Shown piece by piece: positions 1-6,027 of a DNA stretch of 6,027 nt. This stretch comes from Asaia bogorensis (GTDB lineage Bacteria; Pseudomonadota; Alphaproteobacteria; Acetobacterales; Acetobacteraceae). Numbering within the stretch: the stretch's first letter is position 1; every line of letters begins with the position of its first letter. The notes below the pieces were generated by a model, which did not search any database, had not been told where the DNA came from, and saw nothing but the letters and a program-made list of their open reading frames with translations. Position numbers and translations under genes: made by a program. The stretch lies in assembly GCA_945874515.1 (NCBI GenBank), contig CAMCHA010000178.1:1-6027 (forward strand), in the 5' to 3' direction.

Positions 1-669
1 GATGCTTTCGCGCAGCATCTCCTCCTCCACCGTGTCAATCTGGGCGGGGAAGACAATGCCAGTCAAACGCCCCGAAGGATCGGCTTCGGCTTCTTTCATG
101 AATTGCTTGGCTGCATCGAATTGCCGGCGCGTATCTTCGCGGTTCCACAACCAGGTCACGCTTTGCGGCGCTTCCATGCCCCAACGCGCCGAGGCATAGC
201 CCGCCCCCGCCCAACCGCGTAGGCCGCTTTCCGCCATGATAGAAAGCCAGGATGGGAAGGGTGGCGACAAATCCACGACGCTGGTCACACCCGCAGACAT
301 CAACTCCGCATAGGCAAGGCGCATCGCTGCCGCTTGGCCTTGCTGGTCCAGTTTGAAGGCTTGCAGGCGTTCAAACAGGCCGGTCATTTGCTGTTCCGGC
401 ACGCCATGATCTTCCCGCACACCGCGCCCGGCGGGTTCTGTTGTCGGGTGCGTGTGGATATTGATCAGGCCGGGCATGACGAAAAGCTTTCTGCCATCAA
501 TCACCTCAGCGCCAGCAGGCGGCGGCGCGGAAGGATCATGCGGCGTGATGGCGGTAATGCGCCCATCGGCCAGCAGCACATCCTTGCCCTGGCCGTAGAA
601 ATGTTGACCCGCCGCTGCATCCCATTCGGCGGTCCAAGCGGCGTTGCGGATCAGGGTGGGTGTGGGCAT
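1..669 (-). CDS. Amidohydrolase (chlorohydrolase/deaminase-type metal-dependent hydrolase), 3' part outside window
   Basis: The first 223 residues of a metal-dependent hydrolase of the amidohydrolase superfamily are present; the rest lies beyond the left edge. Residues 5-65 form the usual N-terminal beta-sandwich (a LIRNA start, then VLLADGRITAI, then EVIDGRKLFVMPG). The barrel then opens with the metal-binding HxH motif in NIHTHP (H72 and H74). TSVVDLS near 129-135 and the FPAQID segment near 207-212 fit the chlorohydrolase/cytosine-deaminase-like branch, which removes amino, chloro or similar groups from ring or nucleoside-like substrates. The later metal ligands (His, His, Asp) are not in view, so activity and substrate cannot be judged. 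The ATG is well supported by an AGGAGG five bases upstream. The gene follows the glutathione transferase gene on the same strand after 85 bases, so the two may share a transcript. The family is confident, the exact function is not. Confidence 0.9.
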   Translation of the reverse strand, partial: MPTPTLIRNAAWTAEWDAAAGQHFYGQGKDVLLADGRITAITPHDPSAPPPAGAEVIDGRKLFVMPGLINIHTHPTTEPAGRGVREDHGVPEQQMTGLFERLQAFKLDQQGQAAAMRLAYAELMSAGVTSVVDLSPPFPSWLSIMAESGLRGWAGAGYASARWGMEAPQSVTWLWNREDTRRQFDAAKQFMKEAEADPSGRLTGIVFPAQIDTVEEEMLRESI

Positions 670-674
670 AGCGG

Positions 675-680
675 CCTCCT
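675..680 (-). promoter_or_regulatory. Shine-Dalgarno site of the amidohydrolase gene
   Basis: On the minus strand AGGAGG stands five bases before the ATG at 669. It is a full consensus site and fixes the start. Its first base is also the last base of an inverted-repeat arm, so a hairpin in the mRNA would sit directly against it. Confidence 0.8.
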
Positions 681-712
681 GGCTTGCGGAACATGACGAA
701 TACCGCAAGCCA
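680..712 (-). repeat. Perfect 10-bp inverted repeat in the gap before the amidohydrolase gene
   Basis: TGGCTTGCGG at 680-689 is the exact reverse complement of CCGCAAGCCA at 703-712, with a 13-base loop. In the minus-strand transcript it would form a stable GC-rich stem whose 3' arm touches the AGGAGG of the amidohydrolase. No U-run follows, so it is not a classical intrinsic terminator. It could be an mRNA stability or translation-control structure between two cistrons, or an operator for a dimeric regulator if the amidohydrolase has its own promoter. The repeat is seen; the role is inferred. Confidence 0.6.
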
Positions 713-754
713 AGCCCGAAGCGCGCCGCCTTTCAAGCGAAAAGAAGTCGCGGT

Positions 755-1453
755 TCAGGCTTCCGCATAGGCCGGTGCGGTGCGGGCGATGCCACCATAG
801 GCATCCAGCATCCTCTCCCGCCAAGCATAAACCGCATCATCTTGAGCCAATAGCGGGAAGGCGCTGACGCAGCGCGCCCATTGGAAGCCGCCAAAGACAA
901 TCATATCCGCATAGCCCGGCGCATCGCCATGCAGGAAGGGCGCAGACCGCAACGCGATACGCAGCGGCATCAGGCTGTCGCGAAAGCCCTTCACCCGTTC
1001 GGCGCGATCCGCTGTTACCGCTTCAAGCTTCATGCCGAAGCGCTTTTCCCGATCCGGCACAAAATACGCCGCATCTTCCGGCGCCAAATGCTGCACAATG
1101 TCGGAGACCACCAGCCGCGCGATCCCGGCATGCAATACCGCATCGCCCCAGGCATTGATGAAGCGCGCCAGCGCGCGCCCGCCCGTGCCACCGAACAGAG
1201 AAGGCTGATCCGGATAGGTATCTTCCAGATGTTCAGCGATAGCCCAGGAATCGATAATGGTGCGGCCATTATCCAACATCACCGGCACTTTCTGTGCACC
1301 ATGGGCGCCAATCGCATCCCTTTCCGTAAAGCGCCAGGGAATGGTTTCCACCGCCAGACCCTTATGGGCCAGCGCCAAGCGGCTCCGCCAGCAATAGGGG
1401 CTGAAGCGCCGCGCCGGATCGGCACCGCAGAGTTCAAAAAGCTGAATGGCCAT
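755..1453 (-). CDS. Glutathione S-transferase family protein, beta-etherase (LigE)-like
   Basis: A 232-residue cytoplasmic protein with the two-domain glutathione transferase layout. The thioredoxin-like N-terminal domain covers about residues 3-80. It carries [17 protein letters not shown] (17-33), which is typical of the LigE/LigP beta-etherase branch, with S18 and C21 as candidate thiol-activating residues. The cis-proline lies in VPVML (P58) and the glutathione gamma-glutamyl contact in [11 protein letters not shown] (67-77, D68 and S69). The helical C-terminal domain (about 92-225) has the N-capping segment [13 protein letters not shown] (176-188). LigE enzymes split beta-aryl ethers of lignin with glutathione, but many family members have other or unknown substrates, so only the family is claimed. 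The ATG is preceded by AAAGGAG with eight bases between. It diverges from glpK and precedes the amidohydrolase gene, which suggests a small two-gene unit. Confidence 0.9.
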   Translation of the reverse strand: MAIQLFELCGADPARRFSPYCWRSRLALAHKGLAVETIPWRFTERDAIGAHGAQKVPVMLDNGRTIIDSWAIAEHLEDTYPDQPSLFGGTGGRALARFINAWGDAVLHAGIARLVVSDIVQHLAPEDAAYFVPDREKRFGMKLEAVTADRAERVKGFRDSLMPLRIALRSAPFLHGDAPGYADMIVFGGFQWARCVSAFPLLAQDDAVYAWRERMLDAYGGIARTAPAYAEA

Positions 1454-1506
1454 CGCGCAATCTCCTTTCCCGCATTATGCTCGGCAGCGAAAGGAAACGC
1501 CACAGC
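1454..1506. promoter_or_regulatory. Divergent intergenic region between the GST gene and glpK
   Basis: Only 53 bases separate the two start codons, so promoters for both directions must lie here or reach into the coding regions. An AT-richer palindrome GCATTATGC (1472-1480) stands out. Read leftward it contains CATAAT and read rightward TATGCT, both passable -10 hexamers, but no good -35 partner is visible on either side. The Shine-Dalgarno site of the GST gene (AAGGAG read on the minus strand, near 1462-1467) and a weaker one for glpK (AAGGA, 1491-1495) occupy the flanks. The promoter assignment is tentative. Confidence 0.4.
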
Positions 1507-3009
1507 ATGAAGACCCCCCTGCTGCTTGCGCTCGATCAGGGCACAACTTCCACGCGCACCATCGCCTTCGGCGCTGACCTTGCGCCGCGCGCGACGGCGC
1601 AGATGGAATTGCCACAGCATTTCCCCTCACCCGGCTGGGTGGAACATGAGCCGGAAGATATCTGGCAGGGCGCCATTACCACTTTGCGTCAGGCTTTGGA
1701 GAAAGCGGGCGGCAGCGCGGCTGATGTCGCCGGCATTGGCATCACCAATCAGCGCGAAACCACGCTGCTATGGGACCGCGCGACAGGGCGCTGCCTGCAT
1801 CGCGCCATTGTCTGGCAGGATCGGCGCACGGCCGATGCCTGCGCGAAGCTGCGTGCCGAGGGCCATGAGGCGCTGCTGACGGAACGCACGGGGCTTTTGG
1901 CTGACCCCTATTTCTCCGCGACCAAGCTCGCTTGGATGCTGGACAATATCGCAGGTGCGCGGGCAGCGGCGGAACGCGGTGCGCTGGCCTTCGGTACGGT
2001 GGATTGTTTTTTGCTCTGGCGCCTGACGGGTGGGCGCGTGCATGCGACGGATGCCACCAATGCCGCGCGCACCATGTTGTTCGATATCCGGCGCGGTGTT
2101 TGGGATGCTGAGTTGCTGCGCCTGTTTCGCATCCCGGAAGCCATTTTGCCGGAAGTGCGCGATTGCGCCGGGGATTTTGGCGAAACCGATCCCGCGCTGC
2201 TTGGTGGCGCCATTCCCATTCGCGGCATGGCGGGTGATCAACAGGCGGCAACGATTGGCCAGGGCTGTTTTGCGCCGGGCATGGTGAAATCCACCTATGG
2301 CACGGGCTGTTTTGCCTTATTGAATACGGGCGAAACGCCGGTCGCGTCGCGCAATCGACTGCTGACGACCATCGCTTACCAATTGCAAGGCAAGCGCCAT
2401 TACGCGCTGGAAGGCGCGATTTTCGTGGCCGGCGCGGCAGTGCAATGGCTGCGTGATGGCCTGGGCATCATCAGGCATGCGAAGGAAGCCGGTATTCTTG
2501 CCGCGCAGGCAGACCCCGCGCAGCGCGTGGTGCTGGTGCCCGCCTTTGCCGGGCTTGGCGCGCCGCATTGGGATGCCAAGGCGCAGGCCGCGATATTCGG
2601 CCTGACGCGCGGCAGTGGTTGCGCCGAATTATGCCGTGCTGCCCTCGAAAGTGTTGCGTTTCAAACGCGCGATCTGATCGAAGCCATGCATGCGGATTGG
2701 CAGGGTACCAAGGAAACCGTGTTGCGCGTGGATGGCGGCATGGTTGCTTCCGATTGGACCATGCAATTCCTGGCCGACCAATTAGGCGCGCCTGTAGACC
2801 GGCCCACCATACTGGAAACCACCGCGCTGGGCGTAGCTTACCTGGCAGGCATGCAGGCAGGGCTTTGCGCCCCACCTGGTGACGCAGGGGCCACGCATTG
2901 GCGGCTGGAACGTCGTTTCATGCCACAAATGAACCGCGCTGAAGCGGATAGTCGCTACGCGCTTTGGCGTGATGCTTTGCGCCGTACGCTATCGGGACCA
3001 CAAACATGA
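1507..3009 (+). CDS. glpK: Glycerol kinase
   Basis: A 500-residue FGGY-family kinase, the normal length for GlpK, that phosphorylates glycerol to sn-glycerol 3-phosphate with ATP in the cytoplasm. The N-terminal FGGY domain (about 4-251) starts with the phosphate loop LALDQGTTS (D10) and has GITNQRETT (R83 and E84), W103 and Y135 for glycerol contact. FGGY signature 1 is [13 protein letters not shown] (135-147), and the catalytic base is D244 in GDQQAA. The C-terminal domain (about 260-449) has STYGTGCF, signature 2 at 361-381, and the LRVDGG nucleotide loop (406-411). The E. coli fructose-1,6-bisphosphate loop GGTR reads as GGA without the arginine, so that feedback is probably absent. The ATG at 1507 is chosen over 1477 because it gives the family N-terminus and has AAGGA upstream, though with 11 bases of spacing. 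The stop overlaps the next start (ATGA). No glpF, glpD or glpR is visible nearby. Confidence 0.96.
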   Translation: MKTPLLLALDQGTTSTRTIAFGADLAPRATAQMELPQHFPSPGWVEHEPEDIWQGAITTLRQALEKAGGSAADVAGIGITNQRETTLLWDRATGRCLHRAIVWQDRRTADACAKLRAEGHEALLTERTGLLADPYFSATKLAWMLDNIAGARAAAERGALAFGTVDCFLLWRLTGGRVHATDATNAARTMLFDIRRGVWDAELLRLFRIPEAILPEVRDCAGDFGETDPALLGGAIPIRGMAGDQQAATIGQGCFAPGMVKSTYGTGCFALLNTGETPVASRNRLLTTIAYQLQGKRHYALEGAIFVAGAAVQWLRDGLGIIRHAKEAGILAAQADPAQRVVLVPAFAGLGAPHWDAKAQAAIFGLTRGSGCAELCRAALESVAFQTRDLIEAMHADWQGTKETVLRVDGGMVASDWTMQFLADQLGAPVDRPTILETTALGVAYLAGMQAGLCAPPGDAGATHWRLERRFMPQMNRAEADSRYALWRDALRRTLSGPQT

Positions 3010-4193
3010 TCTATGATGAATTGGGCGTGCCGCGCATCATCAATGCCTATGGCACGAATACGCGGCTTTCCGGTGGGCTGATGGCGCCCGAAGTGCTGGC
3101 CGCCATGGCGGAAGCCGCGCGCGCCACGGTGGAAATGCACCATCTGCAAGCCGCCGCCAGCCGAGAGATCGCCAAAGCCACCGGCGCGGAAGCGGGCATC
3201 GTCACTTCCGGTGCCTCTGCGGCGGTTTTGCTTGGCGCGGCCGCCTGCATGGCGCGGCTTGATCCGGGCGCGATGAACCGCCTGCCCGATACACGCGGCA
3301 TGCCGGACGAATTCATCACCATTCGCAGCCAGCGCAATATGTATGATCGCGCCTTGCGCGTGGCGGGCGGGCGCATCATTGAAATCGGCATTCCGGACCG
3401 CGTTTCCGGCCCCGGCGTACGCGATGCCGCGCCCTGGGAAATCGCTGACGCCATAACGGATCGGACGGCCGCGATTTATTATCTGGCGGGCGCGCAAAGC
3501 GAACCACCACTACCCGATGTGGTGCGCGTGGCCCGCGAAAGGCATATCCCCGTTTTGGTGGATGCAGCGGCGCAATTGCCGCCCACAGAAAACCTGCGCC
3601 GCTTTATTGCCGAAGGCGCCGATCTGGTATGTTTTTCAGGCGGCAAGGCTTTGGGCGGGCCGCAATCTTCCGGCATTCTTGCCGGGCGGCGTGATTTGGT
3701 TTCGTCTGCGCTGGCGCAAATGCTGGATCTGGATATGCCGGAAGCGGAGTTCATCGCGCCGGCAGAATTCGCGCCACTCGCGCAAATGCGCGGCCTGCCG
3801 CATCACGGCATTGGGCGTTCCTGCAAGATCGGCAAGGAAGAAATCATTGGGCTGATTGTGGCTTTGCGGCGCTTTGTGGCGGACAATCCGGGTGAGCGCA
3901 GCGCGCACTGGCAGGCGCGGCTTGAAGCGGTGCTGGTGGCGGCGGGGCACCCGGAAGCGCTGCGCCTTATCCCCGATGGCGCCAAGCCAGGTCTGCCCAT
4001 TTTGGAATGGCGCCTGCCCGATGCGGCAACCGCACAAGCGGCGGATGCAAGGCTCCGCGCCCATCGTCCCGCCATTCATCTTGATGCCGGGCGCATCGGC
4101 CAAGGCATGCTTGCCATCAACCCGATTGCCTTTGACGATAGCGACGCGGCCACACTCGGCGCTGCGATTAGAGCGGTTTCAGTTTACTTTTAG
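3006..4193 (+). CDS. PLP-dependent SelA/DgaE-like enzyme (aminotransferase class V fold)
   Basis: A 395-residue fold-type I PLP enzyme. Residues 62-72 ([11 protein letters not shown]) form the cofactor phosphate-binding turn, and [14 protein letters not shown] (109-122) is typical of the SelA/DgaE group. VLVDAAAQ (183-190) gives D186 to pair with the pyridine nitrogen. [14 protein letters not shown] (210-223) gives K214 as the Schiff-base lysine. The relatives are D-glucosaminate-6-phosphate ammonia-lyase (DgaE) and bacterial selenocysteine synthase; it is too short and lacks the context to be a true SelA. A lyase or aldolase acting on an amino acid or amino-sugar derivative is the likely class, with substrate unknown. 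The start overlaps the glpK stop in ATGA, which implies translational coupling; no strong Shine-Dalgarno site is present. The last seven residues (RAVSVYF) and the TAG stop come from a palindromic repeat, so the native C-terminus may have been replaced. Confidence 0.85.
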   Translation: MIYDELGVPRIINAYGTNTRLSGGLMAPEVLAAMAEAARATVEMHHLQAAASREIAKATGAEAGIVTSGASAAVLLGAAACMARLDPGAMNRLPDTRGMPDEFITIRSQRNMYDRALRVAGGRIIEIGIPDRVSGPGVRDAAPWEIADAITDRTAAIYYLAGAQSEPPLPDVVRVARERHIPVLVDAAAQLPPTENLRRFIAEGADLVCFSGGKALGGPQSSGILAGRRDLVSSALAQMLDLDMPEAEFIAPAEFAPLAQMRGLPHHGIGRSCKIGKEEIIGLIVALRRFVADNPGERSAHWQARLEAVLVAAGHPEALRLIPDGAKPGLPILEWRLPDAATAQAADARLRAHRPAIHLDAGRIGQGMLAINPIAFDDSDAATLGAAIRAVSVYF

Positions 4194-4271
4194 TAACCGT
4201 AACTGTCCAAAACTTTTGTTTGATCGCATTTTCCGAGTCGCCAAGTGATCCCACTTGGCCTGAAAATGCTC
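4171..4271. repeat. Palindromic intergenic repeat element of about 100 bases
   Basis: The ends are GAGCGGTTTC (4171-4180) and GAAAATGCTC (4262-4271); the reverse complement of the second is GAGCATTTTC, matching the first at 8 of 10 bases. Inside are two structures: a weaker one from CAGTTTAC (4180-4187) with GTAACTG (4199-4205), carrying one bulged base, and a strong nested hairpin at 4226-4269. The base composition is clearly more AT-rich than the flanking genes. No ORF of its own is visible. It looks like the short dispersed palindromes found between genes in many Alphaproteobacteria, where AGAGCGGTTTC- and GCATTTTC-type ends recur; that likeness is from memory. The left end lies inside the PLP gene and the right end touches the Shine-Dalgarno site of the AtuA gene. 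The exact boundaries are inferred from the end symmetry. Confidence 0.6.
4226..4269 (+). promoter_or_regulatory. Strong nested hairpin in the leader of the AtuA-family gene
   Basis: The outer arms GCATTTTC (4226-4233) and GAAAATGC (4262-4269) pair perfectly over 8 bp. The inner arms GCCAAGTG (4240-4247) and CACTTGGC (4252-4259) pair perfectly over 8 bp around a four-base ATCC loop. A 6/2 asymmetric internal loop joins the two stems. The structure ends two bases before AAAGGAG, so in an operon mRNA it could affect ribosome access or protect a transcript end. There is no U-run after it on either strand, so it does not look like an intrinsic terminator. Confidence 0.6.
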
Positions 4272-4278
4272 AAAGGAG
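4272..4278 (+). promoter_or_regulatory. Shine-Dalgarno site that selects the GTG start of the AtuA-family gene
   Basis: AAAGGAG lies eight bases before GTG at 4287, an ideal spacing. The in-frame upstream ATG codons at 4245 and 4266 lie inside the hairpin and have no such site, so GTG is preferred. Confidence 0.8.
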
Positions 4279-4286
4279 TGCCCAGC

Positions 4287-5666
4287 GTGAGTGATCTTTT
4301 TCTGGTCGGCAATGGTGCGGGTTTTTCGGGGGATCGGATTGATGCCCCCCTCCCGGTGGTGCGCAGCTTGGTCAAGCGCGGCCTGCCCGCCGCCATGTTC
4401 TTTGAATGCCTGGGCGAACGCACCGTGGCTTTGGCGCAGCTTGAACGCCGGCGCGATCCGGAAGCGGGCTATGAACCCATGCTGGAAAGGTTGCTGGAAC
4501 CGATCCTGGTTGATTGCGCCCGCGCAGGCATTCCCATTCTCGGCAATTTTGGCGCCGCCAATCCAGCCGCTGCCGCGCGTGCCATTGCCCGGCTTGCAAA
4601 GAAACTCGGCATGCCGGAACTCCGCATTGGTCTTGTGACGGGCGATGATGTTTCGGATAGCGTCAATCTCGATAAGCTCGCCGTGCATGAAGCGGATGCT
4701 GGGCTTGATATGTCTTCCTGGAGTCTGGTTTCCGCCAACGCCTATATCGGCGCCACACCGCTGGCACAGGCTTTGGCCGCCGGCGCGCAAGTGGTGGTGG
4801 CGGGGCGTACCTCAGACCCTGCCTTGGCCATCGCGCCACTGATGCATCATTTCGGTTGGGCCGAGGATGATTGGCAGGCGCTGGCGGTTGGTGCGGCAGC
4901 GGGGCATTTGCTGGAATGCGGCAGCCAGGTAACGGGCGGTGTTTTCTGGGACCCCGGCTTCAAGGATATTCCAGACCCCGCCAATATCGGCTTTCCGATT
5001 GCCGAGGTCGGGCGCGATCTATCCTTGCTGATCACCAAACCGGAAGGCACAGGCGGCATTGTTGATCAGCGCACGGTCAAGGAACAGCTTTTGTATGAAT
5101 TGCATGATCCTTCGGCCTATATCACCCCAGATGTGATCCTGGATATTACCGGGGCGCATCTAACGTCAGGCGGGCAGGATCGTGTTGCCGTGCATGGCTT
5201 GCAGGGCCGTCAGCGGCCAGATTTGCTGAAAGTCACTGCCTGCTACGAAGGTTCCTGGTTGGGCGAAGGCGAAATCAGCGTGGCTGGCCCCAATGCCTTG
5301 GCGCGCGCGCGCGCAACGGCCGATGTGCTGCTGCAACGCGTGAAGCAGCGCGGCCTGGCGCGGCGAGCGCGGGCAGATTTGATCGGCGTTGCGTCAGTGC
5401 ATGATTCGGATGATGGCGCGCTTTGGCGCGGCTACGCGGGGCCGGAACCGCAGGATGTTCGCATTCGCTTGGCGGTGGAGGCCACCACGCGCGATGATGC
5501 GGATCAGGCTTCTCGTGAAGCCTTGGCGCTGCTTTGCTGCGGCACAGCAGGCACCTCTGGCGCGCGTTGGCGCGTCACACCCCGCATTCTGACGCGAAGC
5601 TTCCTGGTGCCGCGCGATATGGTGCCCACCGAAACGCGGGTACTGCCAGCGCGGGAGTGGAATTGA
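4287..5666 (+). CDS. AtuA-family protein (DUF1446, acyclic terpene utilisation type), N-terminal main domain
   Basis: A 459-residue cytoplasmic protein matching the AtuA/DUF1446 family. The diagnostic motifs in order are GNGAGFSGDR (8-17), FFECLGERTVALAQ (38-51), SANAYIGATPLA (149-160), VAGRTSDPALAIAPLMHHFGW (171-191), GHLLECGSQVTGG (206-218) and LITKPEGTGG (248-257). AtuA is named from the citronellol/geraniol gene cluster of Pseudomonas, but its reaction has not been settled, so a terpene role here should not be assumed. The GTG start is supported by AAAGGAG with eight bases of spacing and gives an N-terminus like that of relatives; starting at the ATG at 4245 would add 14 residues encoded by the upstream palindrome. 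The protein ends where Pseudomonas-type AtuA continues into a C-terminal domain, and that domain is encoded by the next gene, whose ATG overlaps this TGA by one base. It probably belongs to the glpK operon. Confidence 0.88.
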   Translation: MSDLFLVGNGAGFSGDRIDAPLPVVRSLVKRGLPAAMFFECLGERTVALAQLERRRDPEAGYEPMLERLLEPILVDCARAGIPILGNFGAANPAAAARAIARLAKKLGMPELRIGLVTGDDVSDSVNLDKLAVHEADAGLDMSSWSLVSANAYIGATPLAQALAAGAQVVVAGRTSDPALAIAPLMHHFGWAEDDWQALAVGAAAGHLLECGSQVTGGVFWDPGFKDIPDPANIGFPIAEVGRDLSLLITKPEGTGGIVDQRTVKEQLLYELHDPSAYITPDVILDITGAHLTSGGQDRVAVHGLQGRQRPDLLKVTACYEGSWLGEGEISVAGPNALARARATADVLLQRVKQRGLARRARADLIGVASVHDSDDGALWRGYAGPEPQDVRIRLAVEATTRDDADQASREALALLCCGTAGTSGARWRVTPRILTRSFLVPRDMVPTETRVLPAREWN

Positions 5667-6013
5667 TGACCCAAAATATCGAAACCCCACTGCACCGCAT
5701 CGCGCATAGCCGCGCCGGCGATAAGGGCAATCGCGTGAACCTCTCACTCATGCCCTATGATCCGGCGCTTTATCCGTTGTTGGCGGAACAGGTGACGGAA
5801 GAAAAAGTGCTGGCACTATTCCGCCACCGTGGCGCCACCGCCTGCAAGCGCTATGACCTACCGCTGCTCAACGCCTTCAACTTTGTCATTGATGAAGTGC
5901 TGGAAGGCGGCGTGAATGGCAGCCTCAATCTTGATGGCCATGGCAAGAGCCATTCTTTTCGGCTGCTCTCCATGACCATTGAAATACCAAGCGAAAAACT
6001 CAACCGCCCTTGA
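5666..6013 (+). CDS. AtuA C-terminal-like (ferredoxin-fold) small protein
   Basis: A 115-residue protein with no signal peptide or membrane segment. It begins with HRIAHSRAGDKGNRVNLSL (10-28), the hallmark HSRAGDKGN segment of the C-terminal domain of AtuA proteins. FRHRGATACKRYDLPLLNAFNFVIDEVLEGG (52-82) and a GHGKSHSFRLLSMTIEIP tail (91-108) follow, also as in that domain. Despite the name ferredoxin-fold it carries no cysteine cluster for iron-sulfur binding (a single Cys, C60). Its ATG overlaps the preceding TGA (TGATG), with GGGAG near 5652-5656 acting as a Shine-Dalgarno site, so it is coupled to the AtuA gene and most likely forms a complex with it. The reaction is unknown. It is complete in the window, followed by 14 bases with no visible terminator. 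Confidence 0.85.
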   Translation: MTQNIETPLHRIAHSRAGDKGNRVNLSLMPYDPALYPLLAEQVTEEKVLALFRHRGATACKRYDLPLLNAFNFVIDEVLEGGVNGSLNLDGHGKSHSFRLLSMTIEIPSEKLNRP

Positions 6014-6027
6014 CGCCTTCGGTATTC

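Noticed and set aside
1477..1506. Upstream in-frame ATG at 1477 as the start of glpK
   Set aside because: No Shine-Dalgarno site precedes it, it lies in the divergent promoter gap, and the ten added residues are not part of the conserved GlpK N-terminus.
881..1510. Long plus-strand reading frame of 209 codons opposite the GST gene
   Set aside because: It is a shadow of the GST gene: the minus-strand product matches a known family through its whole length, and the plus-strand product is an Arg/His-rich composition with no recognisable motif.
3006..4193. True selenocysteine synthase (selA)
   Set aside because: The protein is shorter than SelA, no selB or tRNA-Sec is present, and its neighbours are catabolic; the DgaE-like branch fits better.
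4226..4269. Intrinsic terminator after the PLP gene
   Set aside because: The stem is strong but no T-run follows on either strand, and the next gene begins at once with a good Shine-Dalgarno site.
5300..5314. Alternating GC run as possible Z-DNA or a slippage tract
   Set aside because: It lies in frame in the AtuA-family gene and encodes an Ala-Arg run in a GC-rich genome; ordinary codon use explains it.
5664..5668. Frameshifted single AtuA gene (pseudogene)
   Set aside because: Both parts have intact frames, the junction is a clean TGATG overlap with a ribosome site, and both ends fall at a domain boundary, so a natural split is more likely.

Overview
The window is GC-rich and almost fully coding, with strong Shine-Dalgarno sites, tightly packed genes and Alphaproteobacteria-like proteins. 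The overall style, and the type of amidohydrolase and beta-etherase-like glutathione transferase, suggest an environmental member of the Rhodospirillales/Acetobacteraceae. That placement is an impression from protein style, not a measured assignment.

Layout: two transcription units diverge from a 53-base gap at 1454-1506. Leftward (minus strand) run a LigE-like glutathione S-transferase family gene (755-1453) and, 85 bases further on, an amidohydrolase of the chlorohydrolase/deaminase type (start at 669, running off the left edge). A perfect 10-bp inverted repeat lies between them, directly against the Shine-Dalgarno site of the amidohydrolase. Rightward (plus strand) run four genes: glycerol kinase glpK (1507-3009), a SelA/DgaE-like PLP enzyme overlapping it by ATGA (3006-4193), an AtuA-family (DUF1446) protein (GTG start, 4287-5666), and a small AtuA C-terminal-domain protein (5666-6013) whose start overlaps the previous stop by one base. 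Only 14 bases follow the last stop.

Function: glpK is a confident call. The PLP enzyme belongs to a fold family that includes D-glucosaminate-6-phosphate ammonia-lyase and selenocysteine synthase, but its substrate cannot be read from the sequence. AtuA proteins are named after acyclic terpene utilisation in Pseudomonas and remain biochemically unclear; here the protein is divided into two adjacent genes. The four rightward genes look like one operon for uptake-linked catabolism of an unidentified small molecule, joining a kinase, a PLP lyase/aldolase-type enzyme and a two-part AtuA enzyme.

The most striking non-coding feature is a roughly 100-base palindromic element (4171-4271) between the PLP gene and the AtuA gene. 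It has near-matching GAGC.../...GCTC ends and contains a strong nested hairpin. It supplies the last seven codons and the stop codon of the PLP gene and ends exactly where the Shine-Dalgarno site of the AtuA gene begins. It resembles the dispersed intergenic palindromes of Alphaproteobacteria. I found no tRNA, rRNA, CRISPR array, transposase or phage gene.
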